NCBI GenBank assembly: GCA_032173965.1
Contig: JAVUNC010000004.1
Location: forward strand, 21,615,001-21,679,000
Reading direction: 5' to 3'
Source: Sitta carolinensis
Lineage: Eukaryota; Chordata; Aves; Passeriformes; Sittidae
DNA: 64,000 nucleotides
Each line of letters starts with the position of its first letter. The stretch's first letter is position 1. The notes beneath the pieces are model-generated. The model worked only from the letters and a program-made list of their open reading frames with translations. It did not search any database and was not told the DNA's origin. Shown piece after piece: positions 1-12,966 of this stretch. The position numbers and the translations under genes were made by a program.

Positions 1-1249
1 ATTCCCCACCCACTTCAGATCAGGTTCTTTGTGTCCAGTATCCTATTCAAAAATTTTGTTCTCCCTTTCCCAGCTACAATGTCCTCATTTACAAATAAAA
101 AAAAAAAAAAAAAAATCAAATTTAACCAAGTTAAAAATGAGTAGATAGGTAGCAGAAGACAGTTGTTTTTTTGTTTTTTTTTTTTTAATTGAAAGACCAT
201 ACATAAAAAACAATACTTAGAGATGGGTATGCAAATATATGTGCCTGCAGCAAGATGACTGATGTGCATATATAGAAAGCATACAGATAAACTTTGTAAC
301 CAGCAAACAAGTAATTAATCACAATTTATACTCCATATTAAAAGCAGGGATTAAAGGCAAAATTCCATGTGAGTTTAAGAACTCTAACTTCAAGTATCTG
401 TAGAAAGATATCTTTGGGATGTCCATGTCTACATCCTCTTCTATAATCAGTGGGGATATATGACCGATACAGACACTACTTAAAATTATTCTGTAGGTAA
501 CCTGTTAGAAGAGACTGGTCTTATCCTTTTTCTGGGAGAGGGGAAAAAAAAGGAGAAGCAATAACATGAACACATTTTTTCCCTATGTTACATAGTGCAA
601 GATACTTTGACTTAACACATGCCAGACTTAAGTGTCTGCAAATTCATTAATTTCCTCACAGTTTTTTTCTAAAATACTTAGAGGAATGAAGTCACCATGA
701 ATGTAAAGAATGGATTAAAAATGGAAAAAGCATTGTACAAGCTTATAAAAAGCAATATGGCACAGACAGGATTCAAATTTAAAAGAACCCTTTTATCTCT
801 AATTGTGTTGATTCCTTCACACACTGACAGATGGACCACATGTACACATCACCTGTTATTCTGGCTAGTGGAAATGTGTCCAGAACTTCTGAAAATTAAT
901 TTGTCTACCTTTCATCATCCTGCTTCAAGCAACTCTTACCATCTAGAAACTTTATAGAAGCAGAAGGAATAGAAATAAATAGGTTTATAGCATTCATTCA
1001 TCTTTAACTATCTTTGTTACAGTCTTCTCTTTACATGCATTCCTAATTCTGCCCATACATTATGTAAACATACTTTTAGCAGGGTGATTTTAATATGCAT
1101 AAACTTTTGAAGGAATAATCTTAATTTTATTCTGAAATAACTTTCTTAATGTTTTAAATACTAGAAACATTAGAAACATAGTTTAGCTGACTAAAAAAAA
1201 AAGTTTCCTATTTATTGCTAATCTTCAGTTATAAAATATAACTAAGTTT

Positions 1250-1660
1250 GCGTGGCACCAGAATTAGGTGGGATAAATCAAAAAATTGGCCCAAGTTCTC
1301 TGCACCAAGGAGTGAGCCTAGGGCCCTGGGAAGCAGGAGTCTGGGACCTTAAAGGTCAAGCCCCTGCCCTATAAGCCACACCTATCCCTGGCAAACCCTG
1401 TATCTTGCCAGGGTAGCCATGCCCCCTTGTCTCTGGAGGCAGGCCCCAGATTGGGTGCTCTCTGCAAACATCTCCAGGCCATGTGGCCTCTGGATGCTGT
1501 CTAGAGAGCACATGGTCAATCCAATGGATTCAAGAATACCTCTGGGCCATCCATTGCACCCATCCCGTTGTCACTGCCACGCTCCCCTGGCCAAACTGGG
1601 TCAGAAGGAGCAGGGGAAATCCCCTCCACCTGCTGCAGGTTTGAGGCACCAATCTTAATT
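1250..1660. other. GC-rich block of unknown, probably mobile-element, origin
   Basis: About 410 bases of clearly higher GC sit in AT-rich surroundings, beginning at TGGCACCAGAATTAGG and ending at GAGGCACCAATC. The block contains CCCTATAAGCC, which could be a TATA box. An 79-codon open frame at 1419-1658 has no recognisable domain. I cannot name a family; an old LTR or retroviral fragment is the simplest guess. Confidence 0.4.
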
Positions 1661-1754
1661 TACTGAAATGCACAGTTCCTTAATATAGCACAAGGAATGG
1701 AGAAAAATCTCTCATTCTTCATTTAAATTGGTAAAATCTATACAAAGTAATTCT

Positions 1755-1757
<3 letters not shown>

Positions 1758-1803
<46 letters not shown>
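1758..1803. repeat. Homopolymer T46
   Basis: Forty-six consecutive T on the plus strand, so poly-A on the gene's sense strand. It is not preceded by a recognisable retroposed gene. Confidence 0.95.
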
Positions 1804-1804
<1 letters not shown>

Positions 1805-3957
1805 TTCAAAGTTCATTTTTTTAGAAAGGGGAAAAATCAGAAGAAAGTTAAGAACAAACTTTGATCTCAGGGGCTCCCAAAAGTTATTTGAAATGTCCAA
1901 CACTAAATATTATATATTATTATATGCTATATATTATATTATTACATACCATACTTTATAGAGTATATATTTATTATATGCTATGTAAGATTTTACTTTT
2001 GCATAAGAGTACTGGAAATATGGAACAGATTAATATATTCATGTTTGTGTAGTTTAAAATTTATAATTAGACTGTTATAGTTAATACTTTCATAAATTAA
2101 ACAGAAAATCAACAATGATGCACCTAACAGATCTTACATTGAATTGCTGCAAGGAGCTTGCAAGAAGCTAGGTTTCTAAGTGCTGATCCTCTACCTGACT
2201 AAAGAAACTGCTTATCAGCTTCCTTTTCCCAACAGAGAGGGTTAAGCCAATAATTCTAAATGGGAAATAATTTTTCATTCAATATGAGGCCAATATAGGC
2301 AAGGCGGCTGGGGTAAAGAATAATAGGATATCGGCAGTTCTGTTCAAATGTTCTAAGTCTTCAGGCAGGAATTCTTGCTCATGGGAAAATTCTAGTAATT
2401 ATAGCAGTGGGAATAAATTAACAGTAACTCTAGTGTCTACTCATCTAAAACTTGGAAAAGAGGAAATGATTCACTGAAATAAACAGGAGTCTTTTTGTGA
2501 AAAAAAAAAAGAGGAAATGAGCAAACTTTTGGAATGAATCCCAGCTAAAACTCATTAAATCCAGCTGCACATACATATAATGACAAAATCTATAACGACT
2601 TCATAAAAATAGATTCCTTTTAAAATATAACAAAAAACTTTAGGTTGAGGTGGCAAAGAAGGTAAAGAAGTTTTGTCGTTCAAATCACTGAACTGACAAA
2701 CTTATGGATGCTGTTCCTACTAAGATGTCAGTAATAATGCTACAAATATGATCATTTCTTTAATAACACTAAAGCAATATAATCTTTAGGCCATCACTCC
2801 CAAGATTATGAATTTAGCTGTAATCTGCTTGCAAATTTCAATCATATTTTTATCTACGATGAACACATGAGCAGATGAGGAAAAAGAATATGCTTAAGAT
2901 GCCTACCTGAATTGGTATTACTAAAAAATCTTACTTTCATACTCTGAAGAGAGAATTTTAATAAAAGTGTTAAACCGCGTATGCATATGGACACCTACAG
3001 TGATCTCTGCTAGTTACTCTCTCTCACCTGAAAAGCACAACTGCATTTTAAATTTTACAAGAGATTTTAAAAAGCAGCCCTTTTGTTGATAATAGATGTG
3101 AATTAGAGCACTGGGAAAACCCAGTGGTTTTAAGATAAGAATCTCTGAACTATACACAGAAAAGTCAGGAGATCTTACAACTGGTAATTTTCAGAACCAA
3201 ATCACAATACCTTTAACAAATTACCTTTTCCACATGCTTGATACCACCTACATATCAAACTTTTTTTTTATGCAACTGAAAATGAGAAATAGTTATAATC
3301 TTCTTTCTTTATAACCCTACGCCCAGCGGGATCATTCAGTAACCTAAAGATGATAATTCACATAAATTTGGAAATCAAATAGATTTTTTCTGAAATTTTC
3401 AGAGCACTTAAAAAAATATTAATTTTGTCGATATATATTTGCAACACACATATTTCAATTCAAACAAAACCGTGGTTTTCACTCCAAGTATTTTTTGAAA
3501 AATACAATTTAATAAACAAGGACTCTTCAGCCTGTACACCTAACACAGCATAACAGTACTGTTCTATTTCTTGTGCATCTTTCTCTTCTCAGTTTCATGT
3601 TTCACCCTCCTTTTCACCAACGCATTCTCCGCTCCATATACTTGCTCTACTTCTTGGACAGCCTGTCTGGTAATTTTCCTCTCTTATATTTGTATCCTAC
3701 CCTTTTTGTCTCAAAATCACCTTTCCCCACACCCTGGGGTGCATTTCTTGCCTTCTGTACTTCTCCTTAGGACTCCCTGGTTTGATATTACAGCTTCATT
3801 TATTCCAAGCTCCTGACTTAGTAACATGAGAAGTACCTATCTCTTCCCTTCTTTCACTCTTCTTCCCTCATCTCTAAGTCTGGCTTTTATGTCCCTGGTA
3901 TTGTAACCAAACACCTTCATCCTCACTTTCTCAGGCAACCCACAAGACACAGGATAT

Positions 3958-5147
3958 TGGTAGGTTTACCCCAGCTGGCAGGTAAGCACCCACCCAGTTG
4001 CTCTCACACTTCCCCATAGTGTGAGATGAAGAGAACCAGAAAGATAAAAGCAAGAAAATGAATTAGTCAAGATAAATACAGTTTAATAAGGGAAAACGAA
4101 CAAAAACCCCAAACACCCCAAACCCAAACAAGTGATGCAAACCCAGTATCAAGAGCAGACTGACACCTAGTCAGACCCTTAGCAACAGCTACTTCAGAAA
4201 AACTTCCCCCAATTTTAACTGCTAAGCATGACATGAAACGTGTTGTTGCAGCAGACCTCTCATTAGGTGAAAAGGGTCCTGATTTGTTCTTCCTTATAGC
4301 TTAGCCATCCTGACTCTGATTACAGTGAGTTCCTACTGTAGGATCCAACTGCAGACTCTGCTGGTTATCACCTACTGTACTATGACTGCAAGTATTTGTC
4401 TGCAGACTCTGAGCACAGGCCTTAGCCAGCTCAACTATGACTGCAGGCTCCAACTCCATCAGACCCAAACTGACCTCCCAGCAGATCTTTTACCAGCAGT
4501 AAGTCTCTTCCTTGTTTTGTTCTTTCTGCTCCCTGGATCTTTCCCTCTTCCTCAAGTCTTTCTTCCTCAGGGTCCTCTTTCTCAAAGGGGTCCTCTTCCC
4601 CAAAAGGCTTCTTTGACCAGCCAACCCACCCCTTTTATCACACCTATTTTTATTAGTCATAATAACCCATCAAAAGCAAGGCTGCTCCCCTTCTTCAGTA
4701 ATTACCAGAACTGTGACTTACTGGGGCAAGCTTGTCTGTAATCCCTTCTTTCACGTGTCACCATTCAATTCAGGTCATCTGTGTCACCTCCCACCTTCTT
4801 GCCCTACCTGCTGGCATGTCAAAGCAAGCAACAGAGAAGGCCCTAACACTGAAGCACTGCTCAGCATTAGCTGAAGAATCATAGACTCATGGAATCATTA
4901 ATGTGGGAAAAGATCTCCAAAATCCTAAATTCAACCTTAGACTGAACATCACCATCTCAACTAAACCATCACATTAATGCCAAGTCCAGTTGTTTCTTGA
5001 ATACTTCAGGGGACAATGACTCCATCACTCCAGCCTCTTCCAATTCTTGACAACCCTTTCAGTGAAGAAATTCTTTCTGAAAGAAGAATTAACTCTATGT
5101 TTTTTTAACCGAAGAAAATTAACTCCATCCCATTCAAACCCAATACA
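3958..5147 (-). mobile_element. Endogenous retrovirus LTR, antisense on + strand, disrupted by CR1
   Basis: On the minus strand this reads as a decayed LTR of the same family as the one at 44474-45026. Its left end (GGTTTACCCCAGCTGGCAGG, about 3963-3982) matches the reverse complement of that family's 3' end. Its right end (GAAGAAAATTAACTCCATCC, about 5111-5130) matches the reverse complement of its 5' end. A CR1 fragment sits inside at about 4876-5085. Possible target duplication GATAT / GATGG is imperfect. The 138-codon frame at 4325-4741 is a by-product and not a gene. Family assignment rests on memory of avian ERVL-type LTRs and on comparison inside the window. Confidence 0.7.
4876..5085 (-). 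mobile_element. CR1 LINE 3'-end fragment nested in an LTR
   Basis: Starting at GAATCATAGA, the plus strand shows the reverse complement of the CR1 3' end: CATAGA-type terminal motif, an AAAAGATCTCCAAAATC stretch, TTCTTGAATACTTCAGG, TGACTCCATCACTCCAG and CTTTCAGTGAAGAAATTCTT. CR1 is the dominant avian LINE, lacks a poly-A tail and is normally 5' truncated, as here. It interrupts the surrounding LTR. Confidence 0.85.
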
Positions 5148-8100
5148 GATGGACAAATTGTTCACCTCCATCCTAATCCAGGCCTGCTGAGAAAAAGTAT
5201 TTTGGAGTACTCGTTCAGAGGGTAGGATTTGCTCACATAAGTCTACATGGCTGAAGATCTGTACCTCAAAAAATCTGGTAAGATTTTCCTGAGATGTGAA
5301 AAATGCAAAACATCACCATTCCAGCATTTCCATCTACAAAGCATGGGTTAATATAATTTTTAAAACAGAATGTTAATACAGTGCTTATATTAACCTAATA
5401 AAATGCTTTTCATTGTTTCTGTCTTAGAAATAAAAAATTATTTGACATCTCCTCTGTTTACCAGAGTAGCAACTTCATAGACATCTTTAAATTAAATATG
5501 GAAACCAACCTCAATTATAAAACCTGTTATAAGACAAATTATTTTTTGTTCATACAGATTTTTGAGGATTTTGGGGAAAGGGTTGACTATGTAAATGTTG
5601 ATTATTTTGAAATCAGAAGGCAATTTAATTTTCTGGGGGAGGAAGGAGGGAAGAGACTATGAAATCATCATGCTATTAATCAGCATATCATAATTCTTCT
5701 ACACAAGTGATATGAATATTTCTAAAAAAAATTTTCTTTTGACTTTTTTTTCTCAAGTTTGAAACTTTGACTTTCTTTTAGAAGAGTTTTCTATGCATGC
5801 ATTGGGATTACATTTATTTGGTACTGCTCTTAATAAGACCTGTGACTATGTCACACATATATCCATTAAGATGCACTCATTTAGTAGTATTTGTCTTTGG
5901 TGTCTTAGATTTGTACTGCAGTGTGTGAAGATTTTAACTGGAACAGATCTTATATACAGACTAATTATAGAAAGAAAACTGGAAGAGTTTCTTTTTATTA
6001 CTGGATTATTCTGCTAAACTGACATTATACACCTTGAGGCAAAGCTGCTATATTCCTGAATTTGAGACTGATTTTGTCTGAGTCTGTAGTTTCAGAACAT
6101 TGTTTTCACTGATATTCTAACCTTTTCAATTACTGTAGAATAGGAAATGAACTAAATTAAAGTTTATGATTCTCTTAAATTATCTATTATAAATGGTTTC
6201 AACAATTTATATAAATTTAGACCATGGTAATTCAGATTCACCTTCCATGCACTAATTTTCGCTATCCCTTGAAAGCAGTAGGGTTAAAGAATGATTGTAA
6301 CACAGATTTGAACTGAACATTAGAACAAAATCTTTAGCAGTAACAGAATACCACGAATGCTAAACCAGTGCATCATGTCTGAGAAATGTATGTTAATATT
6401 TCATTCCTTAAGCTGAAAAGTATATATTCAGACCAATGAAGAGGATATTGTAAAACTACTAGATATGCTAAATAAAAAAAGATGATAAATGCTAATGAAA
6501 ATATTAAACCTAATTTAAAAAAAAAATAAATTCTATCCATGTACAATCCTAAATCTGTGGTAAGTTCTGTGAAGTGCAGCACAGCTCAGGGGTCTGAACT
6601 GTTCTCAAAGAAATGATATCCATGGAGAATTCTGCTTTCAGAGAAACAAATGTTCATCATGGATTCCAAATTTGAGGATGTTACCATTAAATAATTATTT
6701 TTGCCTATACAACACTCATTTCCAAAATGACAGATTTTTAGTGAGATTTTTTCCAGCCTTCATTTCCATAATTTCCATCTTTCCTCATTTCCATCTTAGC
6801 ACAGAAGTGCAGGAGAATATCTAATTTCACATCACAAGGAAGTGTGAAATTAAATTATATAAATAAATTTTATATTAAATGATATAAATAAAAAACAATT
6901 GTTGAGGAACTAACATGGAATCTCATTTTTAATCTATAGCAGCAAATCAAGGACAAGTCAGTGACAGACCCTCAGAAATCTAAAATCTAGATACAGAGTA
7001 TACCACAAATTCCTGAATCATTTTCAGACTTTAAAAAGTCTGTAGCGAGTTCTTCATGTTTCTGAAACACAGAGGAGTCTGTTGAGAGGCAGAACATAGT
7101 ACTGAGTGGGCCAGTGCAGCCAGGCACACTCCTACAGATGATATCTGTCAGTATTTCTGGATGGACCCTTCTATTGACTTGTTACAGTATATTATAATGT
7201 TTAATCTGCAGATAAGTGAAGAATTTGCTTCCATTATTTACTGCACAAGACTGGGGAACCATGAAATTGCCATAGAGAGCTAGATAAGCTGCTCCTAAAA
7301 AAGATGTCTAGATAAGGTCCAATAGCAACTTCATGCTATTTCAGACAAACAACTGCCCATGCAAAGCACATGGTAAAAACCCTCAGATCTCAGAAGGGTC
7401 TAAGGAGCAATTCTACACAGTGGTAGAGTTCCTTACACATCATGAATATAGACACCTGTCATCAGGCACCAAGAAAAGATTTATGAGTTTTGAGATTTCT
7501 AGATGAAAGGAAAAGAAGGGAAAGAGAGTTTTCTTCTTAAATGTTTGGGGACTTTACTGAGAAAATTGTGCTAGTACAGTAAGTACAGTGCTGAGTGACC
7601 TGTAATCTGTACAAGACCATATAGATCACACAACAGCATTAGGCCGTACTCAGAGGTCAAAAGACATTTGTAAATGACATGTATAAGAAATTGTACAGGT
7701 ATTATTTTTTGGTTTTTTCTAAAAGCTAAAAAAAGTGAGACTATGTACAAGGAAAGAGGATTAAACAGGATCAAGGAAACACACGTGACACAAGTCAGAG
7801 TAGGTTCAGTGCATGATGAGAGAAAAAAAACACTGTTAAATTTCCTCTCATGTCAGGACTGTAATAGGGGAGTGGTTAGGTATGGCAGGGAGACTGCCTG
7901 TTTGTTATTCAGAAGCTTGTACTGAATTGCTCCTTATTTAAAGTTGCAATCTGTTACCTTTACCAGAGAGCTGTGTTTTGCTTTTTCCACCTGTCACTGT
8001 GTGACATCAATAAGATTTTGGTTTTATCTTAATGTCAATTTAACATTAAATGCCATTGACATGACAGCACAAGGCACTGACATCTTTGTACCAGAACAGC

Positions 8101-11100
8101 CAAATCTTGTAACTGAGCTGTGAACAGGAATAGCTGTGGGAATCCCTGTATCTAATCTCTTCTCCACAAAAGTTAGATATGTTTCAGGGAGAAAAGTTCT
8201 AGTCAGTTGGACAGAAAAAAGATCCCCTGAATTAGAAAACTACAATTATGAATGAATATCAGATATTTTCTAAAAATAAAAATAGCAGTGACGTGTCAGT
8301 TGTGGCTACAAGAAGCATGCACTTACATTTTTGCATGCAAATCTCTACTGATGTCTTCTCTTCATAGAGAATTAAAGTCATTAAGCTTAAGTTGTCATTA
8401 CCTCAGCACTGAGATATAAATGGTCACAGTCATTCTCTCTGACAGCAGTGCAGAGATAGTGGAAGTGGACACTTTTCCTTATTCCTCCTTACACACTATA
8501 AGGAAATGGCTTTATATAAACTTGTTTTACACAAAGTCTACAAGCTGTTGTCTTTGTTCCTCATTTTTCTTCTCTGGTAGAGACATGTTCAGCCATTGCT
8601 CAAATTACTCTCTCATCGACTCTTACTCCATATATACTTACCCCACCAATTTCAGGCTAAAATATTCTTCATTTTTATGAAGTCGTTTCCTTAAATAAAA
8701 TCATTGTAATTTTAGTTTTCACTCAAAATATTTCTTAGTTTCTTAAAACAGATAACCTGAGAAAGAGTACAGATGTTTTCATGGTCTTTTCTAGTTTAAA
8801 AAAAAAAAAAAAACTTGTACTTATCAGGATAAATCTATTTTCTTGAAAGCATCTTGTAGATCAAGATGCTTTATAGATCAAAGAATAAGATAAATATAAT
8901 TTCCAGCTTCCATTCAGTATTACCTGAAACAATTTCCTCTACAGAATATTTAATGAGAAATTTCATCAGATTTAATTTAGAACTTGAATGATTTATAGAT
9001 TTCCTTCTAATGTCTGATTTCTACAGTTTATACAAATATCTTGGATTCTGAGTTTACAAAATTCAGTTTTAATATGTCAGTAATGAGATTGTGAAAACAG
9101 AGATACAAGTTTCAATACCCACGTTTCTGTCCTCATGGATCATTAGCTATTTCTTCTATTTTAATTTTAAATTTAACATAATTTCAGAACTCACACTATC
9201 AAAAAGGATGGAAAGGTAGTTGCACACAAATGAAATAGCAGAATTTTGCATTAGTCTTTTTAATAACACCCTGCAATGTTACTTCTTAATTTCAATAGCA
9301 TTAATAGGAAGAAAAGTACTAAAAAGACCAGCAGTTAAGGACAGTTGATGACGCCTTGTGGGTAGCAAGAACTCAACAACCACATAGGAAGTAACCTGAA
9401 TTAATTAACCTGATTTATTAGACCATCACTTCTCCTACTCTGTCTTATTATATTAATTATTCAATTTAAGTCACTCCAGCATTTATTTCTCATTTTCTTT
9501 AGTGAAGCCATATTTTAGCAACTTTTTGATTTGTTTTAGTGATTTTAAAGTATCTGGCATTATAGTTCAATCTAAAAAGAGAATAAATAAACTTCAGAGT
9601 AATCTTTCAGTTAAGTCTGCTGCAAAATATAGCTTTATTAATCTTAAAAGATAATTATAATCTTGTGTTTCATGTATTCATCAAATTAAAAATAGACATA
9701 TTTGGTTAGTAACTGAATTGTAAATGCACCAAAAAATTCCAAATGCATAAAATAATGAGTATAAATTTCTGGTATGTCTAATCTCTAAAATATTACTAGG
9801 ACAGGACTTTCAGAAAAAGTGAGTCAGCACTGCAGCCAGTTTCCAAAGCATTGAAAAAGAATACATCTTCTGCTTGTGTTTCTGCTTGTAAAAATTTATG
9901 AATGGTGAAAAGTCACACACTGAAGAGTATGGAAATAATGGTTACAGCTGAAGGAAATCACCTGGTTAGACGGTCACTGTCTCAAAATTTATTATATTGA
10001 ATTTGGCTTCCTGAAAACACGTATGAGAAGTAAAGAATTACTTTGTATTTACAACTGGGAATTTTCTCATGTGAGAGAAAGTAGGAAGAAAAGTCATTAC
10101 AGATAAGCTTTTCAACATGAATGGCTGCAAACTGATTACATATGATAAAATAAATTAGATACTTTGCAACCAAAATAAAATAAAACAAAATGTTATGCAA
10201 ACATAAGAAAATAAGTTTTGCCTCTCTGGCTGTTATTAAAATTACAGTTAGAAGACTATGTCAAATTCTGTCTACGCACTTCAGAAAATGTGAAAATACT
10301 TGGAAGAAAACAGTTTCAAAACTAATCAAACAATCAGGAAAAAAAGCCTTAAGACAAAAATGATTGTATCTTATCTTACACTGAAAAATATGATGCAGGA
10401 GAGTAAATATCAAAATAATGTGCAACAAAATCAAGCAATTGGATGTAGAAATTAGACAAAAGTCTATTTTTAAGTAAAATTACATCTGTAAACAGTAGGT
10501 GGAACTGATCACTGAAGCAGGATTTGAAAGGAACTGATTTGAGACCCTTGAAATCAGAGCTCTTAAGATTGTTTTTAACACAGATGTTTGGTTCCTTCTA
10601 TTTCAATGGAAAATTTCTAGTTTCTTTAGTCAAATTAGAGTAGATTTCCCAAGTCATTCTTCTGTTCTGTAAGAAAAAATCCTAAAAGTATATTCCATGG
10701 CTTTCTCTAAACCAAAGGGAAAACATCATACATACTAAACTGAGCAATGATTGCATTTCTGTGCCACACTATGTTGTGGTGCTCTGCTCTGCAAGATTCA
10801 ACAGTGATTCATGGAAAGTAATGTAAAGATAATAAATGGAAATTAACTGGCACTTGGAGATTTCTTGAAACCTGAAAAAAAATATCTTTTTGTGTGTTGA
10901 AAACAAACTAGTTATCCCCAAAGTTATTCCCCACAAAAAACTCACTGTTTTGCCAGCAAAATTAATTCAATTAATTGCATAAAGTTTATGGGCCAGGTGC
11001 ATTGTTTGTCAAAACTTGCTCACTCTGGTCTTCGTCCAGTATATCCACAAGCAGTCAGGCCAGATCAAGAGTGTACGCCCAGGTAATAATTTTTTTTTTT

Positions 11101-11116
11101 AATTCTCATTTGTACT

Positions 11117-11306
11117 CTTTTCCTTTTCTCTCTTTTTCTTTTCTTTTCTTTTCTTTTTTCTTTTTTTTCTTTTTTTTTTTTTTTTTCTTTTCTTTTCTTT
11201 TCTTTTCTTTTCTTTTCTTTTCTTTTCTTTCTTTTTTTTTCTTTTCTTTTTTTTCTTTTATTTCTTTCTTCTTTTCCTTGTCTTTTCTTTTTTCTTTTTC
11301 TTTTCT
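11117..11306. repeat. (CTTTT)n pyrimidine tract
   Basis: Nearly pure pyrimidine of about 190 bases built mainly from CTTTT units. On the gene's sense strand this is a GAAAA-rich purine tract, about 350 bases downstream of the donor of the exon at 11654-11810. A 119-codon frame through it is an artefact of phenylalanine-rich translation. Confidence 0.95.
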
Positions 11307-11653
11307 CTCATCTAAGTTGACTGCAGAGATTTAACTTTACATTTTAAAACACTTTCTGTCCATTTTCTGCTAGTTTAACAACTAATATATTCAACCCACA
11401 TATGTCACAACCCACTACTAAGACTTAAAACAATCATGCTTTCTAAATTCAAAAACTTAAAAATTTGCTTTCAACAGTTTTTAAATTAGTAACACCTGTT
11501 TTAAATTACCACACCTTTGTAGACAAGATCGGTCTCTTAACCACAGTACATTCTAGGAAATTACCTTAGACACTCAAAAAGAAATCACTACAGCTGAGAA
11601 GTACACATTTCCCCACAAAGCAATCAATCAGATCATATTTATGAGCTACATAC

Positions 11654-11810
11654 TTGTATAAGTCAGCTGAAATCCTTGGTCCGTATCAGATCCATTGGTA
11701 TTAAACTCTATCCACATATGGTTAGAGGTGCTATTAAGAATAACTCCCATCATGTCATTTTTGGTGAAGACTCCAAGAGAGCGTGAAGAACTGTCTTTTC
11801 CATCATACAC
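11654..11810 (-). CDS. CSMD1: CSMD1 exon: C-terminal half of the same CUB domain
   Basis: The exon is 157 bases, phase 0 in and phase 1 out, with a TTTCTGCAAG acceptor and a GTATGT donor. It encodes VYDGKDSSSRSLGVFTKND, then MMGVILNSTSNHMWIEFNT and NGSDTDQGFQLTYT. VYDG is the canonical CUB motif; N-glycosylation sites NST and NGS are visible. It is the last exon in the window. The phase 1 end predicts a further sushi exon, but none is found between here and position 1. In-frame stop codons follow directly after the donor, confirming the exon border. Confidence 0.95.
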
Positions 11811-12966
11811 CTTGCAGAAACAAGAGCATTGGACAAAAGAAGAAAGAAATTGGACATCAAATCTAAATATTTGAAAGAGTTTCATTTATACAATAATTCC
11901 AAAATTAGCAATGTATTGAGAATAGTTTCTCCAAAACCTTAATGTTTCTATTTTGAGAGGTATATACCCCTGGGTTATACAGTTCAGTGAAATCTTAAAT
12001 ATTCCGCCCCCCTCCTTACGATGCTTTATAGTCTCTTGCCTTTTTGGTTTTGTGAGCTCATCTTGAAAGAAATTAATATTCATATACAATTCTATCTTCT
12101 GATATTTTGTAAACTCAGATTGTTTCCTTGATTATTCACAAAGGCAGACAGAAGTATAAGTTCTGAAATCACCATTGAATGTAAACCCTTACAGTCTATT
12201 CTTTTCTCTCCTGTCTGGATATATCAACAGCAAAAATGATATACTGAAGTTAATGTCATCTTTTATCTCAGGCTCTAAGCCTACAGTTATTATGTTTTAC
12301 TATAGGATTTAACAAAGACTGATAAGTTTTCAAAAAATATGTGAGTCTATTTCCAATTGTAGAGATATTCTTATTTACCATGTTACTTTACTGAAAACTT
12401 TCAACAATATCAACCTATGTACTTTTACAAATCCTAGAATTTTTAAGAATGCCCTTTTGACTGTTCACAAATACACAAGTACAAACTCTTGCCAAGGGGG
12501 TAAAAAACTTGTTTTTTTCTTATTGCAAAACCTTGAAAGCCACAAAGTATGAAAATAACCTTCTGCAGTTTACTTTTGTTTGTTGGTTTGTTTTCTCATG
12601 ATGAACTTATAAAGCTAATTTCTTCTTTAAATTAACCTCCCTAACATTCTCATGTAAAAATAAGCAATATAAAATGTGTAAATATATACCACACTTGAAA
12701 TGTCATTTCTATGCTTATACAAAAGCAAGAAATGGATTTGAACAGCTGGTTTCTGATACGAAGTGAAAGATAATTTGCCCTTATCTCATGCTTCCTAGAG
12801 TGACCAGAGACAACCAGCACAAAAGCTACAATTACAGTAATTATTTCAAGCACTGGCTCTTCATCTCTCCACTTGCAGACCTTGTGGTATAGTGTGGATT
12901 TATAACGATTCCAGCAAGAAGCAGAAGTGGCCCATTTAATAATCTAAATTGCTACATTTGAGTCAC

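Larger units (their letters stand above)
1..11653 (-). other. CSMD1: CSMD1 intron, partial (more than 11.6 kb), phase 1
   Basis: The sequence from the window start to the last exon is the 5' part of an intron whose acceptor lies outside. It contains a GC-rich block (about 1250-1660), a T46 run, an antisense LTR with a nested CR1 (3958-5147) and a CTTTT tract (11117-11306). About 5150-11100 is AT-rich and holds nothing I recognise. Confidence 0.85.

Noticed and set aside
1758..1803. T46 as the poly-A tail of a processed pseudogene on the minus strand
   Set aside because: The adjoining sequence has no recognisable gene and no target duplication; a simple homopolymer is enough.
4325..4741. 138-codon frame
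   Set aside because: Lies inside the antisense LTR, with no domain and no splice context.
10975..11334. 119-codon frame rich in Phe and Ser
   Set aside because: Low-complexity translation of the CTTTT tract.
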